Notes under the pieces: model-generated | Seen by the model: only the letters and a program-made list of their open reading frames with translations | The model's database searches: none | What the model was told of the DNA's origin: nothing | NCBI GenBank assembly: GCA_017549325.1 | Contig: JAFYVA010000018.1 | Span: 1-7,786, forward strand | Reading direction: 5' to 3' | Length of the DNA stretch: 7,786 nucleotides | Origin: Oscillospiraceae bacterium | Lineage (GTDB): Bacteria > Bacillota_A > Clostridia > Oscillospirales > Oscillospiraceae | Shown here: positions 1 through 5,687 of the stretch, in pieces | Layout: each line of letters starts with the position of its first letter | How positions within the stretch are numbered: position 1 is the stretch's first letter | Program-made: the position numbers and the translations under genes

Positions 1-260
1 CCCCAATCCGGTTTATAGGAGGCGTAGCGGTCCACGGAGAAGAAGGTAGCGGCGGCAAAGGCGTTCACATCCTCGGGCTTGCTGCCGAAGGCGCCGGCCA
101 GATACAGCCGGATCAGCGCCGAAGACTCCTCACCGTAGCGGGGGAATTCCAGCTTGCGGTACGCGATGCCGCGCTTATCCAGCTCCTCACAGACCAGCTT
201 GCTCTGCGTGGCCTTGCCGGAACCGTCGGTTCCTTCAAACACGATCAGTTTTCCGCCCAT
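1..260 (-). CDS. tmk: Thymidylate kinase (dTMP kinase), N-terminal part, truncated by window edge
   Basis: Only the first 86 codons are visible; the gene runs off the left edge. The product phosphorylates dTMP to dTDP with ATP in the cytoplasm, the step feeding dTTP synthesis. The start reads MGGKLIVFEGTDGSGKATQ, with the P-loop at residues 10-18, followed by the FPRY segment around residue 39 and a DVNAFAAATFFSVDRYASYK stretch typical of the substrate-binding part of clostridial dTMP kinases. The residue after the P-loop lysine is Ala17 rather than the usual Thr/Ser; I recall this GKATQ form from a clostridial subfamily often annotated as thymidylate kinase. The ATG at 260-258 is preceded by a G-rich ribosome binding site (GAGGGGGG) and a good promoter. 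It is divergent from the glycosylase gene. Family assignment is firm; exact nucleotide specificity (dTMP versus another deoxynucleotide) is less so. Confidence 0.88.
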   Translation of the reverse strand, partial: MGGKLIVFEGTDGSGKATQSKLVCEELDKRGIAYRKLEFPRYGEESSALIRLYLAGAFGSKPEDVNAFAAATFFSVDRYASYKPDW

Positions 261-302
261 AGTATCCCCCCTCGGCACATAGTCATAGTATTCTAACATA
301 GG

Positions 303-331
303 ATTGTACCATAGTCTTTCCTGTTTGTCCA
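303..331 (-). promoter_or_regulatory. Sigma-A-type promoter of the thymidylate kinase gene
   Basis: On the minus strand TGGACA (331-326) is separated by 17 nt from TACAAT (308-303). The -10 is preceded by TGG, giving an extended -10. The start codon is about 43 nt further down. The match to consensus is strong, and it lies back-to-back with the glycosylase promoter in the same 162-bp spacer. Confidence 0.7.
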
Positions 332-367
332 TCGAAAAACGCATTTCCCTTCCCGCCTTTTCTGCGA

Positions 368-396
368 TTGAAATAAGGGCGGTTTTATGGTATGGT
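368..396 (+). promoter_or_regulatory. Sigma-A-type promoter of the glycosylase-HAD operon
   Basis: TTGAAA (368-373), a 17-nt spacer and TATGGT (391-396), with an upstream TGG making an extended -10. It would start transcription near 403, giving a leader of about 20 nt before the ATG at 423. Confidence 0.65.
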
Positions 397-422
397 GGTG
401 AAAACACAAGGGAGGTGCGGAC

Positions 423-1061
423 ATGGCTCGTCTGACGCGGCAGAACTATCAGGGCGACACCGTGGCCATCGCCCGCAGCTTGGTGGGCTGTCTTTTGGTG
501 CGGCGCTATGAAGGGGATCTGCTGGTGTGCCGCATCACGGAGACGGAGGCCTATGTGGGCGCTGTGGACAAGGCCTGCCACGCTTACGGCTACCGCAAAA
601 CGCGGCGCAACGCCACCATGTTCGGCCCGGCGGGACACGCCTATCTCTATCTCATCTACGGCATGCACGCCTGCTTGAACTTTGTCACCAACGGCGAAGG
701 GGAGCCGGACGCCGTGCTGCTGCGGGGACTGGAGGTTTTGCGGGGCAGGGACACCATGTGCCGCCTGCGCTATGGGAAATCCTGGGAGGCGCTGAGCGCG
801 TATCAGCGCAAAAATTTCCTCAACGGCCCCGGAAAGTGCTGTCAAGCGCTTGCGCTTGACACATCCCTTGATGGCTTGGATCTGACGGGCGGCGACCTCT
901 ATCTTTGCACCGATCCGGCGGATGTGGGGCTCCCCTCCTCCCTGCCCCCCTTCCGCGTGGCGGAGGGCAAACGCATCGGCATCGACTACGCCGAAGAAGC
1001 GGTGGATTTCCCCTGGCGCTTTACTTTGCAACCCATCAATGAAGGAGATATTCTATGCTGA
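423..1061 (+). CDS. mpg: 3-methyladenine DNA glycosylase (AAG/Mpg family)
   Basis: The 212-residue product belongs to the eukaryotic-type alkyladenine DNA glycosylase family (Pfam PF02245), which excises alkylated purines such as 3-methyladenine in base excision repair. The ETEAYVG motif at residues 40-46 aligns with the human AAG active site: Glu42 corresponds to catalytic Glu125 and Tyr44 to the base-stacking Tyr127, and His53 falls at the spacing of human His136. It is followed by TRRNATMFGPAGHAYLYLIYGMH (residues 60-82), the other conserved block. Length is normal for bacterial members and all key residues are present, so it should be active. The start is supported by GGGAGGTG at 410-417, 5 nt upstream. 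Its last codons overlap the start of the HAD gene by 7 nt, so the two are co-transcribed and probably translationally coupled. Confidence 0.93.
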   Translation: MARLTRQNYQGDTVAIARSLVGCLLVRRYEGDLLVCRITETEAYVGAVDKACHAYGYRKTRRNATMFGPAGHAYLYLIYGMHACLNFVTNGEGEPDAVLLRGLEVLRGRDTMCRLRYGKSWEALSAYQRKNFLNGPGKCCQALALDTSLDGLDLTGGDLYLCTDPADVGLPSSLPPFRVAEGKRIGIDYAEEAVDFPWRFTLQPINEGDILC

Positions 1062-1681
1062 TTTTTGATATGGACGGCACGCTCATCGACTCCAACGGTA
1101 TCTGGCGGGATGTGGACATCGCGTTTTTGGAAAAGCGGGGTTTGCCCTATACGAAGGAGTATTACGAGGGGGTAGCCCACACCATCTTCCCCCTGGCAGC
1201 GGTGTTCACCAAGGAGTTCTGCCAGCTGGAGGAGTCCTGCGAGGAGATCATGGCCGAGTGGATGGAGCTGGCCGGCGACATGTACGCCACCGCCGTCACG
1301 GTGAAACCGGGGGTACGGGAATATCTGGAGCTGTGCCGAGAGCGCGGTGAGCGGATGATGGTGCTGACCTCCAGCGTGCCGCAGCACTGCCGCGCGGCGC
1401 TGGGACACCTTGGGTTGATGCCCTATTTTGAGCGCATCGTGTTTGCCCAGGAGCTGGGACTGGAAAAAAAGAATCCCGACTGCTTCCGTCGGGCGGCGGA
1501 GCTGGCGGGCGTGGCAGCGGAGGCGTGCACCGTGTACGATGACTCCGTGGCGGCCTGCCGCGGCGCCAAAGCCGCCGGGATGCAGGTCGTAGGCGTGTAT
1601 GACGAGTATTTCGACATGACCTGGGAAGAGATGCAGCAGGTGTGCGACCGGCGCATCATGAGTTTTGAGGAATTGGTATAA
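1055..1681 (+). CDS. HAD-superfamily hydrolase, beta-phosphoglucomutase-like
   Basis: The 208-residue product is a haloacid dehalogenase-type phosphatase/phosphomutase. Motif I is DMDGT at residues 5-9 (nucleophile Asp5, acid/base Asp7), motif II is LTSS around Thr105-Ser106, motif III Lys is at 138/139 (EKKNPD), and motif IV is YDDS at 161-164. The inserted helical cap between motifs I and II (about residues 15-85) is the C1 type of the beta-phosphoglucomutase/phosphoglycolate phosphatase group. The substrate cannot be read from the sequence; sugar phosphates or phosphorylated metabolites are typical. Its start codon lies inside the end of the glycosylase gene, with AAGGAG just upstream. The gene ends 4 nt before a terminator hairpin. 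A link to DNA repair, for example removing a damaged nucleotide phosphate, is only suggested by the operon. Confidence 0.88.
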   Translation: MLIFDMDGTLIDSNGIWRDVDIAFLEKRGLPYTKEYYEGVAHTIFPLAAVFTKEFCQLEESCEEIMAEWMELAGDMYATAVTVKPGVREYLELCRERGERMMVLTSSVPQHCRAALGHLGLMPYFERIVFAQELGLEKKNPDCFRRAAELAGVAAEACTVYDDSVAACRGAKAAGMQVVGVYDEYFDMTWEEMQQVCDRRIMSFEELV

Positions 1682-1685
1682 CGAT

Positions 1686-1714
1686 AAAGAGGAAGGCTAA
1701 CTGCCTTCCTCTTT
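1686..1714. terminator. Bidirectional intrinsic terminator between convergent operons
   Basis: A perfect 12-bp stem (1686-1697 with 1703-1714) encloses a 5-nt loop. The outer base pairs are A-T, so the stem supplies a short U-run on either strand. It lies 4 nt after the HAD stop codon and 4 nt beyond the GreA-family stop on the other strand, so one hairpin serves both operons. Confidence 0.8.
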
Positions 1715-1718
1715 CCTA

Positions 1719-2222
1719 TTAAAAGCTCCCGATGGGAATAGAGTCGTCGTCCTCGCCTTTTTCGATGGACAAAATCTGCAGCCAATACCCTTTCCCGCTG
1801 CCCATGTCCACATAGACCCGTTCCCCGGCCCGGCGGCCCATGACGGCCTGACCCACAGGGGATTCCTTGCTGATCCAGCCCTTCAGGGCATCCTGGCGCA
1901 GGGTCGTGACCATGCGAATGGTGCGCTGCTTGCCCAGATTCTCCATGAAGATCTCCACCGAGTCGTGGAGTCCCACAGTATCGGCGGCGGAGGTATCGTC
2001 GATAATGCGGGCGGTTTTGATCATGCGCTGGAGGTAGCGGATACGGGCATCATTGCGATTTTTATCCTGCTTGGCACACTTATACTCAAAGTTCTCGCTG
2101 AGGTCGCCAAAAGCCCGGGCCACCTGCACATCCTCGATGAGCTTGGGACGCAGCACCTGCACCCGGTAGTCGATCTCCTCCTGCATCTTTTTCAAATCGC
2201 TGACGGTCAGTTCATCGTACAT
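1719..2222 (-). CDS. greA: GreA/GreB-family transcription elongation factor
   Basis: The 167-residue product matches the Gre family, which enters the secondary channel of RNA polymerase and stimulates cleavage of backtracked RNA. The N-terminal coiled coil (about residues 5-75) carries GDLSENFEYKCAK at its tip, with Asp40 and Glu43 at the positions of the catalytic acidic pair of GreA (Asp41/Glu44 in E. coli). The C-terminal FKBP-like domain (about 80-160) contains ISKESPVGQAVMGRRAGERV, close to the usual SPLGRALLGK pattern. Length is slightly above the usual ~158. The ribosome binding site GGGAGGA lies inside the last codons of the upstream regulator gene and only 3 nt separate the two, so they form one transcription unit. 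It could be the main GreA or a paralogue; the rest of the genome would decide. Confidence 0.87.
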   Translation of the reverse strand: MYDELTVSDLKKMQEEIDYRVQVLRPKLIEDVQVARAFGDLSENFEYKCAKQDKNRNDARIRYLQRMIKTARIIDDTSAADTVGLHDSVEIFMENLGKQRTIRMVTTLRQDALKGWISKESPVGQAVMGRRAGERVYVDMGSGKGYWLQILSIEKGEDDDSIPIGSF

Positions 2223-2225
2223 AAT

Positions 2226-3617
2226 TCAGTCCTCCCAAAGTTCTGCCAGCCGGGCAAGTCCGCGGCGCAGGGCCTCCAGCTCGATACCGGAATAATTGAC
2301 CACCACCACATGCTGTGGCGCGGCGGCGGGGCTATCATAGTAGTCGCTCAGCAGGGCAAGGCGCACACCTTTCTGAGCAGCGGCACGGCGCAGCGCATCG
2401 TCGCCCAGGGGCGTATCCAGATGCACAAGAAAATGCAGGCCCGCGTCCTGCTCCATAATCTCCACCTTGCCGGCCAGCGGGCCGGTGCGAATGGACTCGA
2501 TGACAGCATCCCGCTTCTGGCGGTAGCGGTTACGCATGCGGTTAATATGCTGCTCGTATCGGCCCTGGGCCATAAACGCCGCCAGAGTATGCTGCTCAAA
2601 GCTGGAGACGGTGCAGGCGTAGAAGCTCAAACGACTGCGGTATTCCTCCAGCAGATGGAGTGGCAAGATCATATAACTGATACGAATGGAAGGCGCGATG
2701 GTTTTGGAGAAGGTATTGAGGTAGATGACCCGCTCGTGCCGGTCTGTGGAAAACATGGTGGGGATGGGCCGGCCCACAAAGCGGAACTCGCTGTCGTAGT
2801 CATCCTCCAAAATATAGCGGCCCGGCTGCTCATCCGCCCAGCGCAGCAGCTCCTGGCGGCGGGCAATGGGCATGACGATGCCGGTGGGATAGTGGTGGGA
2901 CGGCGAAATATGCACCACATCGGCCCCGCTTTGCCGCAGGGCGTCGGCGCTGAGGCCCGCCTCATCCAGGGCGATCCGCCGAAGTGTCACCTGATTGCTC
3001 TCGTAGATGCGGCCGATCTTGCCGTAGCCGGGATCCTCCACGGCGTAGGTGCGGTCGCGGCCCAGAAGTTGGATGAGGAGATAGTAGAGAAACTCCGTGC
3101 CTGCGCCAATAACGATCTGTTCCGGGTCCACCGTCATACCGCGGAATTGTTGGAGATTGTCGGCAATGGCGCAGCGCAGCGACCGCGCACCGTTGAAGGG
3201 CGGCGGCTGCAGAAGGTCCGTGTCCTGCTCCAAAATGGTCTGGCGCATGGTTTTGGACCAGACGGTAAAGGGGAAATACTCGGCGGAAATGGAGTTGGTC
3301 ACCAGATCCAGTTCGTAGGTCGGCTCCTCCTCCCGCTGCGGCAGCGTGCTGGCCTTACCGGGATGCAGGGGACGGTCGATCCGGCTGACAAAGTAGCCGC
3401 GCTTCTCCTGGCTGTAGATATAGCCCTCGGCGATGAGCTGTTCATAGGCGTTTTTCACCGTAATGACGCTCAGCTCCAAGTGGCTTGACAGCGTTCGTTT
3501 GGAGGGCAGCTTCTCCCCTGCCACCAACCGGCCGTAGAGGATGTCCTCCTTGATATGGCGGTAGAGCTGCTCGTACAAGCTCACGCCGCTGTGCTTTTCA
3601 AAGGTATAGGTCAGCAT
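2226..3617 (-). CDS. MocR/PdxR-type regulator (GntR HTH fused to aminotransferase-like PLP domain)
   Basis: The 463-residue product has a winged-helix GntR domain at residues 10-80 (SLYEQLYRHIKEDILYGRL, LPSKRTLSSHL, VITVKNAYEQLIAEGYIYS, GYFV). A linker leads to a fold-type I aminotransferase domain (about 105-460). Key PLP-site features are visible: SPSHHYPTG at 238-246, EDDYDSEF at 271-278 with Asp275 as the likely pyridine-nitrogen ligand, and NTFSKTIAPSIR at 301-312 with Lys305 as the likely Schiff-base lysine. Such proteins (GabR, PdxR, MocR) normally sense PLP or an amine substrate and activate or repress a neighbouring gene. The start is supported by AGGGAGG 5 nt upstream. It is divergent from an ECF S component, its most likely target, and precedes the Gre-family gene. 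Whether it senses PLP itself or a PLP-amine adduct is not visible. Confidence 0.92.
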   Translation of the reverse strand: MLTYTFEKHSGVSLYEQLYRHIKEDILYGRLVAGEKLPSKRTLSSHLELSVITVKNAYEQLIAEGYIYSQEKRGYFVSRIDRPLHPGKASTLPQREEEPTYELDLVTNSISAEYFPFTVWSKTMRQTILEQDTDLLQPPPFNGARSLRCAIADNLQQFRGMTVDPEQIVIGAGTEFLYYLLIQLLGRDRTYAVEDPGYGKIGRIYESNQVTLRRIALDEAGLSADALRQSGADVVHISPSHHYPTGIVMPIARRQELLRWADEQPGRYILEDDYDSEFRFVGRPIPTMFSTDRHERVIYLNTFSKTIAPSIRISYMILPLHLLEEYRSRLSFYACTVSSFEQHTLAAFMAQGRYEQHINRMRNRYRQKRDAVIESIRTGPLAGKVEIMEQDAGLHFLVHLDTPLGDDALRRAAAQKGVRLALLSDYYDSPAAAPQHVVVVNYSGIELEALRRGLARLAELWED

Positions 3618-3630
3618 AACGCCCTCCCTC

Positions 3631-3674
3631 TGGTATTAACAATTTTCACCGTTTTGGTCATTTCAATAATACCA
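3631..3674. promoter_or_regulatory. Candidate MocR operator: inverted TGGTATTA / TAATACCA pair
   Basis: TGGTATTA at 3631-3638 is exactly complementary to TAATACCA at 3667-3674, with about 38 bp centre to centre in the divergent spacer between the regulator and transporter genes. A second partial pair, TTTGGT (3653-3658) with ACCAAA (3671-3676), overlaps the right arm. The core ATACCA equals the half-site described for the MocR-type regulator GabR of Bacillus subtilis, though there the two sites are direct repeats. The right arm overlaps a candidate extended -10 of the regulator gene (TGG then TATTAT, 3666-3671 on the minus strand) and sits upstream of the transporter -10. Binding is inferred. 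Confidence 0.5.
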
Positions 3675-3688
3675 AATAACACTATAAT
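3661..3688 (+). promoter_or_regulatory. Candidate promoter of the ECF S component gene
   Basis: A perfect -10 TATAAT lies at 3683-3688, but the region 16-17 nt upstream (TTTCAA at 3661-3666) is a poor -35. A consensus -10 with a weak -35 next to a MocR-type regulator suits an activated promoter. The transcript would start near 3695 and reach the AAGGAGG ribosome binding site at 3708-3714. Confidence 0.5.
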
Positions 3689-3723
3689 ACAGTTCATCCA
3701 GAAATTCAAGGAGGTCGTTGACA

Positions 3724-4227
3724 ATGGCTGACAAAAAAATTCGAAAGCTGGTCATCAGTTCCATGATGGCAGCGCTAACCTATATTGCCACTATGGTTAT
3801 TCAGATCCCGTCCCCCATGAACGGATATGTGAATTTGGGCGACTGCTTTGTGCTGCTCTCCGGTTGGCTGCTTGGCCCCTGGTATGGCGGTGCGGCGGCC
3901 GGTATCGGCTCGATGTTGACCGATCTGCTGTCCGGCTACGGACATTACGCCCCCGGCACCTTTGTGATCAAGGGTCTTGACGCACTGGTGGCAGCGCTGC
4001 TGTTCCGGGCCATGGGCCGCAATACTACCGCCGCGCTGGTCAGCGGCTTTGTGGGAGAAGCCATCATGGTGGCCGGTTATTTCGGCTACGCTGCGCTGCT
4101 GTTGGGAAAAGGTCTGGGTGCCGCCGCCAGTATCCCGGGTAACCTGGTACAGGCAGCCATGGGCCTTCTCATTGGATTCCTTCTGTTGAAGGTATTGCAG
4201 AAGACCCATATTGCAGAAAAAATATAA
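3724..4227 (+). CDS. ECF transporter substrate-binding (S) component, vitamin-type
   Basis: The 167-residue integral membrane protein has about six hydrophobic segments (roughly residues 9-29, 40-50, 52-68, 80-96, 102-128 and 138-157). The block GYVNLGDCFVLLSGWLLGPWYGG, then GIGSMLTDLLSGYGHYAPGTFVIKGLDALVA (residues 34-91), is typical of ECF S components of the COG4720/PF07155 kind, small proteins that capture a vitamin and dock on a shared EcfA-A'-T energy module. No ATPase or T subunit is nearby, so this is a group II, solitary S component. The ATG at 3724 is preferred over an upstream TTG at 3718 because AAGGAGG (3708-3714) is 9 nt from the ATG but only 3 nt from the TTG. Divergence from a PLP-binding regulator suggests a B6 vitamer or related compound, but thiamine-precursor or riboflavin-like substrates cannot be excluded. 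Confidence 0.85.
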   Translation: MADKKIRKLVISSMMAALTYIATMVIQIPSPMNGYVNLGDCFVLLSGWLLGPWYGGAAAGIGSMLTDLLSGYGHYAPGTFVIKGLDALVAALLFRAMGRNTTAALVSGFVGEAIMVAGYFGYAALLLGKGLGAAASIPGNLVQAAMGLLIGFLLLKVLQKTHIAEKI

Positions 4228-4239
4228 CTGTGCTATACT
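4211..4239 (+). promoter_or_regulatory. Extended -10 promoter of the ywlG-like gene, overlapping the transporter 3' end
   Basis: TTGCAG (4211-4216), a 17-nt spacer and TATACT (4234-4239), with TGC immediately before the -10 (extended -10). The -35 lies within the last codons of the transporter gene, which ends at 4227. No terminator follows the transporter gene, so read-through from it may also feed the downstream gene. The resulting leader is about 70 nt, with only weak hairpins visible. Confidence 0.7.
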
Positions 4240-4318
4240 GAAAAAAACGCATACTGTCGCGCCATGTGCGAGAGGATAGGAAAACGAGCGTTACAATCCA
4301 GTGAAACGGGGTGTTTAT

Positions 4319-4915
4319 ATGGCAGGAGCCATTCACAATGTAGAAAATACGACACTTCTTGCCCAAATCAAGGAGGATGCCGCCGCTGCCGCCCGGCAGC
4401 TTTCCGAGGCAGCACATCTGCACCGCGGGCAGATCGTGGTGATCGGCTGCTCCAGCAGCGAGGTGGTGGGCCGTCAGGTGGGTAGTTGGTCCACGCCGGA
4501 GGTGGGACAGGCCATCTACGACGGACTGCAGAGCGTGTTTGCCCCCATGGGCGTTTACATCGCGGCCCAGTGCTGCGAGCACCTCAACCGCGCCCTGATC
4601 GTGGAGCGCGAGGCCGTTCCGGGCACCGAGATCGTCAATGTGGTACCCCAGCCCAAAGCCGGCGGCTCCTTTGCCACGGTCTGTTATCAGAGTTTCAACC
4701 ATCCCGTGGCGCTGGAGGAGATCCGGGCCGACGCGGGACTGGATATCGGCGGTACGCTGATTGGCATGCACCTGAAGAAGGTGGCGGTGCCGGTGCGGTT
4801 GGCGCAGAAAACCATCGGTGAGGCCATGCTGCTGGCCGCCCGGGTGCGGCCCAAGTTCATCGGCGGAGAGCGAGCCTATTACGACGACACGCTGAAGGAC
4901 GGATATCCGGAATGA
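4319..4915 (+). CDS. ywlG: YwlG-like protein, DUF436/UPF0340 (TIGR01440) family
   Basis: The 198-residue product is a clear member of the UPF0340/DUF436 family, widespread in Firmicutes and without an established function. Diagnostic blocks are IGCSSSEVVG (42-51), AAQCCEHLNRAL (82-93), VNVVPQPKAGGSFAT (106-120), DAGLDIGGTLIGMHLKKVAVPVR (138-160), TIGEA (165-169) and RPKFIGGERAYYD (177-189). The cysteine-histidine cluster CCEH (85-88) and Cys44 are conserved and may be catalytic or metal-binding, but that is inference. I chose ATG 4319 over GTG 4301 because homologues, as I recall them, begin near here and a GGGGTG Shine-Dalgarno-like stretch lies 5 nt before it. The gene has its own promoter and a strong terminator, so it forms a monocistronic unit apart from possible read-through from the transporter gene. 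Confidence 0.88.
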   Translation: MAGAIHNVENTTLLAQIKEDAAAAARQLSEAAHLHRGQIVVIGCSSSEVVGRQVGSWSTPEVGQAIYDGLQSVFAPMGVYIAAQCCEHLNRALIVEREAVPGTEIVNVVPQPKAGGSFATVCYQSFNHPVALEEIRADAGLDIGGTLIGMHLKKVAVPVRLAQKTIGEAMLLAARVRPKFIGGERAYYDDTLKDGYPE

Positions 4916-4920
4916 AAAAA

Positions 4921-4945
4921 GAGGTGCCGAAAGCACCTCCTTTTT
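4921..4945 (+). terminator. Intrinsic terminator of the ywlG-like gene
   Basis: A GC-rich 7-bp stem, GAGGTGC (4921-4927) with GCACCTC (4933-4939), has a CGAAA loop and is followed by TTTTT at 4941-4945. It begins 5 nt after the stop codon. Confidence 0.87.
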
Positions 4946-4959
4946 GCTGCAATTCAGCC

Positions 4960-4988
4960 TTGTCATCGGCAAAACCGCGGCATATAAT
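4960..4988 (+). promoter_or_regulatory. Sigma-A promoter of the PNPOx-like gene
   Basis: TTGTCA (4960-4965), exactly 17 nt, then consensus TATAAT (4983-4988). It lies just after the preceding terminator and about 34 nt before the start codon, so the downstream gene is an independent unit. Confidence 0.82.
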
Positions 4989-5021
4989 GAGGACAAATCA
5001 CCCCAAAAGGAGGATCAGACC

Positions 5022-5417
5022 ATGCAGGAAGTCTATGAATTTTTGAAGAATTGCGGCGTATATTATCTGGCCACCGCGGACGGCGATCAGCCTCGTGTAC
5101 GGCCTTTCGGCACTGTGGATATCTACGGGGGAAAGCTCTACATCCAGACAGGCAAAGTGAAGGCTGTGGCCCGGCAGATGATGGCCAACCCTAAGGTGGA
5201 GATCAGCGCCATGGCCGCCGACGGCCGGTGGATCCGCCTCACGGCGACTGCCGTGGAGGATGGCAATGTGGCTGCTCAGGCCCACATGCTGGACGCCTAT
5301 CCCGAATTGAAGGCCATGTATACGGCCGGTGACGGCAACACGGTGGTCTTTTATCTTAAGGATGCCGTGGCCCAGATCTGCTCCTTTGGGGCTCCTTCCC
5401 GGGAGATCAGCTTCTGA
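5022..5417 (+). CDS. Pyridoxamine 5'-phosphate oxidase-family flavin split-barrel protein
   Basis: The 131-residue product is a small FMN-binding split-barrel protein (PNPOx-like, PF01243 type). Recognisable parts are the N-terminal helix and strand VYEFLKNCGVYYLATADGDQPRVRPFGTV (4-32), KLYIQTGKVKAVARQMMANPKVEISAM (38-64), WIRLTATAV (70-78) and C-terminal VVFYLKDAVAQICSF (108-122). The QPRVRPFG segment and TGKVKAVARQ usually contact the flavin phosphate and ribityl chain. True PNPOx enzymes are around 200 residues or more and have an additional C-terminal region that is missing here, so this is more likely a general flavoprotein reductase or cofactor-binding protein than the B6 enzyme. ATG 5022 is chosen because AAGGAGG (5007-5013) lies 8 nt upstream and the promoter precedes it; a longer reading frame reaches up to 4944 but starts before the promoter -10. 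Confidence 0.87.
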   Translation: MQEVYEFLKNCGVYYLATADGDQPRVRPFGTVDIYGGKLYIQTGKVKAVARQMMANPKVEISAMAADGRWIRLTATAVEDGNVAAQAHMLDAYPELKAMYTAGDGNTVVFYLKDAVAQICSFGAPSREISF

Positions 5418-5438
5418 AGCAAACCGCATAGCGACAAT

Positions 5439-5468
5439 AAATATCCCCCCGCATAGCGGGGGGTATTT
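5439..5468. terminator. Strong GC-rich hairpin after the PNPOx-like gene
   Basis: An 8-bp core, CCCCCCGC (5445-5452) with GCGGGGGG (5456-5463), has an ATA loop. It is extended by five A-T pairs (5439-5443 with 5464-5468) across a one-base bulge, giving a UAUUU tail on the plus strand and an A/U tail on the minus strand. It lies 21 nt after the stop codon. Confidence 0.7.
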
Positions 5469-5500
5469 CAGTTTCGGGCATAGCCCTAATAATACTGGCG

Positions 5501-5519
5501 GCGCACAAGTGCGCTTTTT
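5501..5519 (+). terminator. Second terminator-like hairpin in tandem
   Basis: GCGCAC (5501-5506) and GTGCGC (5509-5514) form a short GC stem (five pairs with a CAAG loop) directly followed by TTTTT (5515-5519). With the preceding hairpin it makes a back-up terminator, or it marks the 5' end of a structured region. A small GGGC-ATA-GCCC palindrome (5477-5487) sits between them. Confidence 0.55.
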
Positions 5520-5687
5520 GTTGGCCTGCCAGCCATGCACGGATTACTTGCTACCCGTAAACGGGTCACCCCTCTGCACCCCGCTGACGCTCACGCCCCC
5601 CTGCCATGCCGGGACCTTGTCCCGTCAGCCTCGGCCCAGAGGTAATGGCCTCGGCAGACCCCGCCTAAAGATGCGGGGCCTCCGACG

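Noticed and set aside
1965..3488. A 507-codon plus-strand open frame opposite the regulator and Gre genes
   Set aside because: It is antisense to two well-recognised genes, has no family resemblance or ribosome binding site, and its His/Gly/Ala/Leu-rich composition is what a GC-biased antisense frame yields.
4240..4318. A riboswitch in the ywlG-like leader
   Set aside because: The leader is only about 70 nt and shows just 4-bp stems, with no terminator or sequestered ribosome binding site and no known aptamer motif.
5022..5417. Assignment as a true pyridoxamine phosphate oxidase completing a B6 locus with the MocR-type regulator
   Set aside because: The protein is far shorter than PdxH, lacks its C-terminal region, and has its own promoter and terminator, so only the split-barrel fold is supported.
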